Below are positions 26,801 to 32,056 of a stretch of DNA of 34,442 bases, piece after piece. The stretch covers positions 1 to 34,442 of the forward strand of contig JAZDIP010000070.1 of assembly GCA_043804925.1 (NCBI GenBank). Direction: 5' to 3'. Numbering within the stretch: the stretch's first letter is position 1; each line of letters starts with the position of its first letter. Below the pieces are notes generated by a model that did not search any database, was not told the origin of the DNA, and was given only the letters and a program-made list of their open reading frames with translations. The stretch is from ChocPot-Mid sp043804925. Its GTDB lineage: Bacteria > Bacteroidota > Ignavibacteria > Kapaibacteriales > UBA2268. The position numbers and the translations under genes were made by a program.

Positions 26801-26833
26801 CAATAAAACAATAAATGAGTATAAATTTTTCAT
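23831..26833 (-). CDS. secreted FG-GAP/UnbV/ASH multidomain T9SS cargo protein
   Basis: A 1000-residue exported protein. A signal peptide (MKNLYSFIVLLFALNISSA) is followed by an FG-GAP/VCBS beta-propeller with six Ca2+-binding-type loops (DVDNDGDVD 118-126, DYDFDGILD 190-198, DYDNDGWQD 249-257, DFDNDGDMD 319-327, DFDNNGWQD 388-396, DFDLDGDND 444-452). An ASPIC/UnbV-like domain follows at ~476-543 (NWISVKL...SAIGARVTV...QTGLGHFGDQ...ITIRWP), the arrangement of the CRTAC1-like family. Three ASH-like (choice-of-anchor D) modules (DFGQLNVGDSLDMAFEITNVG and repeats ending FRPK/FEPK) and a type A sorting domain from SPNPFIDKLKINYE complete it. Probably a large surface adhesin or matrix protein. An ATTAGGAATTTG leader precedes the start. 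Confidence 0.9.
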   Translation of the reverse strand: MKNLYSFIVLLFALNISSAISQDNTWFKDITIQAGLEGLKTTYVQSADVNGDFFPDILIGTSGILVGHSQTFSLFLNVEDTENPGQRKFVDFTAESGINVSRIPGKPMREYDMAILGDVDNDGDVDVVSSMYYHRLEYVTNPDTLDKSEVFLNDGTGHFTMKADAGLADYVFFTGLTPGLIDAVGLSFIDYDFDGILDLYIATKFKDYLYGVNFPDILMKGNGDGSFTEVKNAGVQAITEPLYGVNVTDYDNDGWQDVITSPYCRTGGRIMRNMGNGLFLDVAQGVGYSAQNYGGDAGYDQNGNWVQQPLCQWEAPTADFDNDGDMDILQCLIHGGLQVHSNGTIEGHTHIAINQGPPDYNFEDALNIIHRNEDIASHLGDYSGLWVDFDNNGWQDVVVCQGYYTPATDRIYMCIQKDDHEFYDITQDLGLMYIKDASNAESSDFDLDGDNDIFVFHSKDTPQLRLLRNDIANNSNWISVKLTPPAGCNQSAIGARVTVHSDTLNQIREIQTGLGHFGDQQPFILNFGLAELNRVDSITIRWPMMYSPITKIYNPPTNINIIADSLGNIDYIKTWEGQKAIVKFMQTYTDFGQLNVGDSLDMAFEITNVGDTTLNVSDYLIEKDAYSVYQILEKAVPFSLEPLETKEIKVRFKPNLREKYKSIVTFVSNAVNDQTKAYDIIGQGYKPEALIALNKKELRYDSTKTSSTQTLTITNPGDLDLVVDEITFPGDSNSVFSIAELNNNSLQLPITIPSQENRILTVVFEPKQRINYSAELKIHSNAYKDTNVIVSLYGIGDAPTPYIRISNLFINFKTVPVNSYYDVAIKIENNGDGVLHISGISIEDNSDNAFSFPGISYPVSVNGNDFREIEMRFEPKEQISFNRKVYIYSDAINEPVKQLNARGTGGEPIFVEEQKFDNENISIRISPNPFIDKLKINYELLNGFSEIPEIYLTGLQGNTIFKFTDIEINREFDLSHLPVAVYFLVIKTKGKITTIPLIKM

Positions 26834-27140
26834 AATAACAAATTCCTAATAACCGTTTAAAATAAAGTTCTATAAATTAAGAAATTATTTTTTCTTGGCA
26901 AATTTTATTCAAAAACAAGTTTAATGAGTTTGATGAAGTATCCACAATATTCGAACTTTAAACAACTACTATCCATTCGGTATGCTCCAGCCCGGTCGCT
27001 ACCGGCGGATATAGAAATTAGAAATGAGAAAGATGGAAAATAGACTGGATTCTTCGCTTCGCTCTGAATGACAGCATTTCTTTTTCCAGTCTTTTCATCC
27101 TTCTGTTCTTCTGTCTTTCTGTCCTTCCGTCAACCGTTCT
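26834..27140. other. intergenic region with dispersed-repeat copy
   Basis: Gene-free. The part near 26834-26900 is the AT-rich promoter/leader of the FG-GAP gene. 26992-27005 is a small hairpin (CCGGT-CGCT-ACCGG). 27044-27074 reads, on the minus strand, GTCATTCAGAGCGAAGCGAAG and beyond, a relative of the repeat at 3122-3165. The rest, up to the UPF0316-like gene, is slipped T/C-rich sequence. No RNA gene seen. Confidence 0.6.
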
Positions 27141-27743
27141 TCACTTTCTCAGTGTGAAAATTTTTCGCAGATTACTCAACTTTAAAAAAAATGGATTATT
27201 CTTCGGGATAAATATGGTATCATTAACATAACGAACATCTTCTATGGTGTAGAAAGCTCTGGGATTATATCTATTAATTAATCTAATCAGATTATGTACA
27301 TCTTTTCGCTGCAAAACAAGGAAAATAATTTTTACATCACCGAACCTGCCTTCTGCGTCCATGCTTGTTAAGTGGTAATCGTGTATGATTAAATACTCCA
27401 AAAGGTCGGTTGCGTCTTTTCTCGTTATTATTCTGATTAATACTTTTCCGATTGATAATTTGTTTTCGATAAAAATACCAATGTATGTTCCTGATGCGAA
27501 GCCGGCGGCATAACCGAAATAGTTAAGAAAATTATTCAGGTTTTGCATGATTTGGCCAATGGCAATTATCCAGATGAAAACTTCGATGAATCCGAGCAAA
27601 GCGGCTAATCCCCTTATTCCTTTGCTTACAAGAATTATACGAATAGTACCTAAACTAACATCAATTATACGTGCAAAGAAAATGAACAGAGGCATTATTA
27701 ACCAGTTCACAATCGTTGGGTCTATTCCGGAAAATATATCCAT
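27141..27743 (-). CDS. UPF0316-like membrane protein (DUF5698/DUF2179)
   Basis: A 200-residue protein. The first ~95 residues form three transmembrane helices (WLIMPLFIFFARIIDVSLGTIRIILVSKG, ALLGFIEVFIWIIAIGQIM, YFGYAAGFASGTYIGIFIE), the DUF5698 part with its conserved ARIIDVSLGT and GFIEVFIW. The cytoplasmic C-terminal part (SIGKVLIRIITR...DVKIIFLVLQRKDVHNLIRLINRYNPRAFYTIEDVRYV) is the DUF2179 domain, which resembles a small ligand-binding fold. Function is not established. It lies between two groups of minus-strand genes with no tight operon spacing. Confidence 0.87.
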   Translation of the reverse strand: MDIFSGIDPTIVNWLIMPLFIFFARIIDVSLGTIRIILVSKGIRGLAALLGFIEVFIWIIAIGQIMQNLNNFLNYFGYAAGFASGTYIGIFIENKLSIGKVLIRIITRKDATDLLEYLIIHDYHLTSMDAEGRFGDVKIIFLVLQRKDVHNLIRLINRYNPRAFYTIEDVRYVNDTIFIPKNNPFFLKLSNLRKIFTLRK

Positions 27744-27813
27744 GTGATTCAGTATTATTATTTAGCAAAAATATAATGATACTAAAATAATACCTAATAG
27801 CTAAAAAATCAAA

Positions 27814-28323
27814 TTAATCGAGTTGGTATGTTCCTAAAAATTTGAATTCACCATTAATTTCCCCAAACACGAATGATTTGATAAGTTCGACAACTTCATC
27901 TCCGTCAAAATCCAAATCATCGTATTTTTCGGAATCAATGTCGAAGCCGGTCTCTTTGTCGAAGTCACTGTAATAGTCTTCCTCTTCCTCTGTATAGTAA
28001 TCATCTTCGACTTGTTCTTCACCCGTATAAGCTACATTAAGCACGTAAACAGTATTCAATGATTCAGGTAAAATCAACAATTCAAAGGGACCGATACCGG
28101 GAGATTTTGTATTTTTTGCGATTGCTTTCAATGTTGTGTACTTCGATGTACCGATAGCGGCAATCGCAGTCTCATCAAATGTATCACGGTATGTTGCGAG
28201 AAAATAATTTTTATCTTCATCGGAATAAAAGTAACTGAGTTTGGTAACATCCTTTCTGTTGCCTGAAGTAACAGCGGTTTGAAACTGTTTCCAAAATGGT
28301 TCGCTGAAATATTTTGTTTTCAT
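27814..28323 (-). CDS. unknown protein with acidic insert, paralog of next gene
   Basis: A 169-residue protein homologous to its upstream neighbour: PFWKQFQTAVTSGNRKDVTKLSYF against NFWRNFQKAVTETDDSAVVALSFF, the following YF...FDE.AI..I, and the ends FVFGEINGEFKFLGTYQLD against YVFGKFEGKFKFQGFYTVE. It differs in having no signal peptide and in a highly acidic stretch (~100-148, runs of E/D with YY repeats). As written it would be cytoplasmic, while its paralog is exported. The fold resembles small NTF2-like or DUF4348-type proteins, but that is a guess. The pair looks like a tandem duplication. Confidence 0.7.
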   Translation of the reverse strand: MKTKYFSEPFWKQFQTAVTSGNRKDVTKLSYFYSDEDKNYFLATYRDTFDETAIAAIGTSKYTTLKAIAKNTKSPGIGPFELLILPESLNTVYVLNVAYTGEEQVEDDYYTEEEEDYYSDFDKETGFDIDSEKYDDLDFDGDEVVELIKSFVFGEINGEFKFLGTYQLD

Positions 28324-28399
28324 AATAATGTAAAAAATAATAAAAAAATTTTGTATTCAGACTATTATTTTAAAAAACTATTTTACAGGAATAAAAAAA

Positions 28400-28852
28400 T
28401 TATTCGACAGTATAAAATCCTTGAAATTTGAATTTACCTTCGAACTTTCCAAAAACATAAATTCTGTCATAAGCAATCATGGATTCTTCATCCTCGTATT
28501 CAGATTCGACTGTTAGGATATATACTTCGTTAATCTCTTCAGGCAGTCCCAAAATATCAAATGGATTGTCATTCAATTCATCGGGAATTCTTTGCACCTT
28601 TTCCAAATCATAGGTAGATGAGTTTTTGATTTTATTGATTGCATCCTCATCGAAAATCAATTCAAAATTGAAGTATTGTTTTTCTTCTTCATTAGAAAAA
28701 AATGATAGAGCAACAACAGCCGAATCATCTGTTTCGGTAACTGCCTTCTGGAAGTTTCTCCAAAAGTTTTTTAGCTCCTTCTCCTGCGATTTAGCATTGA
28801 AAGAAGCAATTAAGAAAATAACATAAAGAATTATTGAAAATACCTTTTTCAT
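28400..28852 (-). CDS. exported protein of unknown function, paralog of downstream gene
   Basis: A 150-residue protein starting at the MKKVFSIILYVIFLIASFNA signal peptide. The frame extends 13 codons further upstream (to 28891), but that adds residues before a proper signal sequence, so I reject the longer start. The mature domain begins KELKNFWRNFQKAV and ends YVFGKFEGKFKFQGFYTVE, with strong similarity to the next gene downstream. It is probably periplasmic; no lipobox is present. The 76-bp spacing to its paralog allows co-transcription. Confidence 0.72.
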   Translation of the reverse strand: MKKVFSIILYVIFLIASFNAKSQEKELKNFWRNFQKAVTETDDSAVVALSFFSNEEEKQYFNFELIFDEDAINKIKNSSTYDLEKVQRIPDELNDNPFDILGLPEEINEVYILTVESEYEDEESMIAYDRIYVFGKFEGKFKFQGFYTVE

Positions 28853-28970
28853 TCTATACTTTGTAAAAATTATATCAACTATTTTAAGCAAATTTAATAA
28901 AGAAAAAATTATTGCAAAGTAAATAAATTATTCATTTATAAAATATTATAATTATTTAAATTTTAATTGA

Positions 28971-28978
28971 TAATTTTG
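28971..28978 (+). promoter_or_regulatory. candidate -7 element of small lipoprotein gene
   Basis: TAATTTTG matches TAnnTTTG, 36 nt before ATG 29015. CTGGAG at 29002-29007 is a likely ribosome-binding site. The flanking DNA is extremely AT-rich and is shared with the divergent gene on the other side. Confidence 0.45.
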
Positions 28979-29014
28979 TGTTATAATATTATTTAATTAT
29001 TCTGGAGAAAAAAA

Positions 29015-29509
29015 ATGATTAGGACTTTATTACTGACATGCGTCACTTGTGTTTTACTTTTCACTTCTTGCAGTGAAAATTCAACTTCACCAATTGATTT
29101 GGCAAACGGATTGAATTTTACATTGGCTGGAGCAGTTTCTGGAAAATTTTCAGCAACGACAGCAACAGCTGTAACAACCACAGTTGATGGAAAACAAGTT
29201 CTGGCGATTACAGGAACTCAGGAAATTAATGGAAAAGATGTTACTGTTGTTATTTCCGTTTTTTCACCTGCGAAGAAAACTTATGATTTAACGATTCAAA
29301 ATGTTGATGACCCGCCTGTTTTTTGTACGATTAATGTAGAAGATATTTCAACTTACGGTTCTACAACCGGAACTTTGAAAATAACAGAATATGGAACATC
29401 ACTCGGTTCGAAAGTTAAAGGTACATTTAGTTTCAATTTATATGATGCAGGATTGAATGAACTCAAAGTTACAAGCGGTACATTTAATTTGCTCCATGTT
29501 GTATATTAA
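29015..29509 (+). CDS. small lipoprotein of unknown function
   Basis: A 164-residue lipoprotein: signal MIRTLLLTCVTCVLLFTSC with lipobox LFTSC (Cys19), then a Ser/Thr/Asn-rich spacer. The mature domain is a beta-sandwich-like series (FTLAGAVSGKFSATTATAVTTTVDGKQVLAITGTQ, VTVVISVF, TTGTLKITEYG, VKGTFSFNLYD), of the kind seen in many small Bacteroidota lipoproteins (DUF6252-like in character). No enzyme motif is seen. Confidence 0.78.
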   Translation: MIRTLLLTCVTCVLLFTSCSENSTSPIDLANGLNFTLAGAVSGKFSATTATAVTTTVDGKQVLAITGTQEINGKDVTVVISVFSPAKKTYDLTIQNVDDPPVFCTINVEDISTYGSTTGTLKITEYGTSLGSKVKGTFSFNLYDAGLNELKVTSGTFNLLHVVY

Positions 29510-29841
29510 AAAGTCAACAAATTATTAACAAAAAAAAAAAATTCTTGTATAAAAAGAAACCTTGTTTTACATGGTTTAAACCGCTTATAAAAAGAGAAAG
29601 TCCTTTACATATAAATTATCCCTCAGAGTAGGTCAAAAACCGCTCTGAGGTGATTTATTAAGGTCGTTTTTCAGTGCGGTTTTCAACAAAATATTCACAA
29701 TTCCCGCCTCTTTGATATTTGGAATTATTTTTGATAGTTACCTTTAAAATTGAAAATTCTTGTCTTAAAATTAAAAATCATAAAGTTATTTTTACTAAAT
29801 TTGATTTTGTAAATTTTGTAAAATATCCTGAAAGAATTGTT
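29510..29841. other. intergenic region with overlapping inverted repeats
   Basis: No convincing gene. The upstream extension of the next frame (29719-29841) is AT-rich and lacks protein character. CCTCAGAG (29621-29628) can pair with CTCTGAGG (29643-29650), and AAAACCGC (29636-29643) can pair with GCGGTTTT (29676-29683). The two pairings share bases and exclude one another. GGTTTAAACC palindromes and a further AAACCGC lie at about 29572-29584. No long T-run follows either hairpin, so neither is a standard terminator. Confidence 0.55.
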
Positions 29842-30531
29842 ATGAAAAATATTTTCAAATTTAGATACTATTTGTTAGTTTTCTTTTTCATTTCGTTTGT
29901 TTCAAATGCTTCAGAAAAAGATAAAATTTGTCCTTTCGAACTTATCAGTTTTGATTACCGAATAACTACATCCCCCAATTATGAATTTGCAGAGATTGAG
30001 CTATTGTGGAAAACCGCATCGGAAATGAATACTGATAAATTTATTATAGAGAAAGCTTATGATAATGACTCGTCTACAAGAGATTTCTTTCCTATTGGTG
30101 AGGTTAAAGCTGCAGGTACCAGCAATGAAATACATACTTACAATTTTTTTGATACAATAGGACTTGGAAATTTTGCATTTAGAATTAAAGGCGTTGACAA
30201 AGACAGTAGTTTCGGTTATTCAAGTGAAATTTTTATTGATAACTATGTAAGTGTTAATGAACAAAGAATCTTATCACCGGGTTCAATGATTGAAAACATA
30301 TATCCGAACCCATCTCGGGGAATATTTAGTATCTTGTTAAAATCCAATGTCTTAGGATATTTCAACACATCAATTTTTGATGATAATGGTGTAATTCTGA
30401 ATACAATGAGATTGGATTCATCTAAAGAACTGATTAATATGGATTTAAGTGAATATCCTTCAGGTGAATATTATATAAATGTTTCACGTGGAACTTTTTC
30501 CAAACACAAAAAAATTGTAATTATAAAATGA
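29842..30531 (+). CDS. small secreted protein with fibronectin-like domain and T9SS-type C-terminal domain
   Basis: A 229-residue exported protein. The signal peptide (MKNIFKFRYYLLVFFFISFV) defines the start; the frame opens at 29719, but that extension has no protein-like character. The body, ELLWKTASEMNTDKFIIEKAYD...FPIGEVKAAGTS...YNFFDT...FRIKGVDKDSSFGYS, is the compact domain common in T9SS cargo (ELxWxTASExNxxxFxIExS). The end, from IYPNPSRGIFSILL to KIVIIK, is a type A sorting domain. Its stop overlaps the mnmE start by 4 nt, an unexpected coupling of a cargo gene to a tRNA-modification gene. A parS-like site lies inside its last codons. Confidence 0.83.
   Translation: MKNIFKFRYYLLVFFFISFVSNASEKDKICPFELISFDYRITTSPNYEFAEIELLWKTASEMNTDKFIIEKAYDNDSSTRDFFPIGEVKAAGTSNEIHTYNFFDTIGLGNFAFRIKGVDKDSSFGYSSEIFIDNYVSVNEQRILSPGSMIENIYPNPSRGIFSILLKSNVLGYFNTSIFDDNGVILNTMRLDSSKELINMDLSEYPSGEYYINVSRGTFSKHKKIVIIK
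30480..30495. promoter_or_regulatory. degenerate parS-like site
   Basis: TGTTTCACGTGGAACT differs from the parS consensus TGTTTCACGTGAAACA at two positions (A to G at base 12, A to T at base 16). The core CACGTG is intact. It lies inside the 3' end of the cargo gene, 1.4 kb from the perfect site on the other side of mnmE. Confidence 0.5.
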
Positions 30532-31874
30532 TGAGTACAATCACAGCATTGGCAACTCCTCCGGGAATTGGGGGTATCGCCGTAATAAGAATTTCAGGTG
30601 ACAAAACCATCGAAATCGTAGACCAGTCCTTTAAAACATCAATAGTACAAAATCTGTATGGTACACATTCTGTCCTATACGGAAAATTCTATGATGAGGA
30701 TACTTTACTCGATACGGTTTTGGTAACAACCTTTCGTAAACCGAACTCTTATACCGGTGAAGATGTAATAGAAATCTCTTGTCATGGCGGGTATTTGGTA
30801 GCAGGTGAGATTATCAATATACTCATTAAACATGGAGCAAAACTAGCAGAACCCGGTGAATTCACAAAAAGAGCTTTTTTAAATGGCAAAATGGATTTGA
30901 CACAAGTTGAAGCAGTTGCCGATATAATACATTCAAGTTCTGTTCAAGGTGTTCATACATCAGCACGTCAACTTTCAGGTGAGTTTACAAGTAGATTAAA
31001 GAATTTGAGAAATCAGCTTGTTGAAATAGCAGGACTCTTAGAACTGGAGCTTGATTTCGCCGATGAAGATGTTGAATTACTTAACAAAGATGATATTAAA
31101 GGCAAAATACAATCTGCTCAAAAATATTGCAGGGAATTAGCTGATTCGTACAAATCTGCAGAGATATTAAGGTCAGGTTATTTTGTAGGGATAGTAGGTT
31201 ATCCAAATGCAGGTAAGTCAAGATTATTTAATACATTACTTAAAAAACGCAGGGCTATAGTCAGCGAAATACCGGGAACCACAAGAGATTATCTCGAAGA
31301 AAACATGATGATTGGAGGGATTATGTTTCGCCTGATAGATACTGCAGGAATAAGAGATTCAACAAACATTATTGAAATTGAAGGAATAAAATTGGTTGAG
31401 TCCATTCTCGAACAATCTAATATGATATTAGTTCTTAACGATATTTCAATATCCGAGAGCAACTCTGAGAAATTATTCGAAGAGTTAAAGGAAAAATATC
31501 CAGAAAGTTATGTTATTCTTGTACAAAATAAAATTGATTTAATTACCGCTATTAAAAAAAATAAAAAGTGGCTTTACATTTCTGCAAAAAGGGGTGATGG
31601 AATTGATATGCTCAAGAACGTTTTATATCATAATGCTAAGCAAAGTACGGAAAGAATTAATGATGTTCTGGTAAATCAGCGGCAGGCAAACCTGTTGAAT
31701 CAGGCATCAAAGGATTTGGAATATGCAATGTTATCCCTGGATTCAGGTTTGACTAATGAAATAATAGCAATTGACATTCGCAATGCCGCTAAAAAGCTTG
31801 GAGAATTAACAGGAGAAAGTTGGAGCGAAGAAGTGCTGAATACTGTTTTTGGTAAGTTTTGTATAGGGAAGTAA
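30528..31874 (+). CDS. mnmE: tRNA uridine-5-carboxymethylaminomethyl modification GTPase MnmE
   Basis: GTPase that works with MnmG to modify wobble uridine 34 of several tRNAs. The 448-residue length is typical. The N-terminal tetrahydrofolate-binding domain has ALATPPGIGGIAVIRISG (7-24), SYTGEDVIEISCHGG (74-88) and EPGEFTKRAFLNGKMDLTQVEAV (108-130). The inserted G domain has G1 GYPNAGKS (224-231), G2 GTTRD (250-254), G3 DTAG (271-274) and G4 NKID (334-337). The C-terminal CIGK (445-448) carries the conserved catalytic-type Cys. Everything needed for activity is present. ATG 30528 or 30531 is possible. mnmE often lies near the replication origin, and a perfect parS site follows 4 nt after its stop. 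Confidence 0.97.
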   Translation: MMSTITALATPPGIGGIAVIRISGDKTIEIVDQSFKTSIVQNLYGTHSVLYGKFYDEDTLLDTVLVTTFRKPNSYTGEDVIEISCHGGYLVAGEIINILIKHGAKLAEPGEFTKRAFLNGKMDLTQVEAVADIIHSSSVQGVHTSARQLSGEFTSRLKNLRNQLVEIAGLLELELDFADEDVELLNKDDIKGKIQSAQKYCRELADSYKSAEILRSGYFVGIVGYPNAGKSRLFNTLLKKRRAIVSEIPGTTRDYLEENMMIGGIMFRLIDTAGIRDSTNIIEIEGIKLVESILEQSNMILVLNDISISESNSEKLFEELKEKYPESYVILVQNKIDLITAIKKNKKWLYISAKRGDGIDMLKNVLYHNAKQSTERINDVLVNQRQANLLNQASKDLEYAMLSLDSGLTNEIIAIDIRNAAKKLGELTGESWSEEVLNTVFGKFCIGK

Positions 31875-31877
31875 ATA

Positions 31878-31893
31878 TGTTTCACGTGAAACA
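31878..31893. promoter_or_regulatory. perfect parS centromere site
   Basis: TGTTTCACGTGAAACA is a perfect 16-bp palindrome identical to the canonical ParB/Spo0J binding site (TGTTNCACGTGAAACA). It begins 4 nt after the mnmE stop codon. ParB nucleated here would spread and load condensin, pairing with ParA to segregate the origin. No parA or parB gene is in the window. Short reading frames across it encode MFHVKH on either strand, which is a by-product of the palindrome. Confidence 0.93.
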
Positions 31894-32001
31894 TTTTCAA
31901 TTAATTTGTAACTAATTGATAAATTGATATGTTAAGATTTTTTATTATTGGTTTTATGATATAAATTTAAGATGTTGAAAAAGTAATTACGAGAAATATA
32001 A

Positions 32002-32034
32002 AAGAATCCAGAAATTTTTAATTTCCAGATTCTT
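32002..32034 (-). terminator. hairpin between convergent genes, likely terminator for the lipoprotein gene
   Basis: AAGAATC (32002-32008) pairs with GATTCTT (32028-32034). The inner arms GAAAT/ATTTC also pair, with a two-base mismatch between. On the minus strand the stem runs into TTTTATATTT, which suits the leftward gene; on the plus strand the tail is mixed. It may serve both converging transcripts. Confidence 0.55.
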
Positions 32035-32056
32035 CAAAAACTTTTATTCAATTTAA

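Noticed and set aside
31700..31900. Minus-strand frame beginning MKMFHVKH across the parS site
   Set aside because: It lies antisense to the mnmE 3' end, and its start comes from the parS palindrome, which gives MFHVKH on either strand. No protein character.
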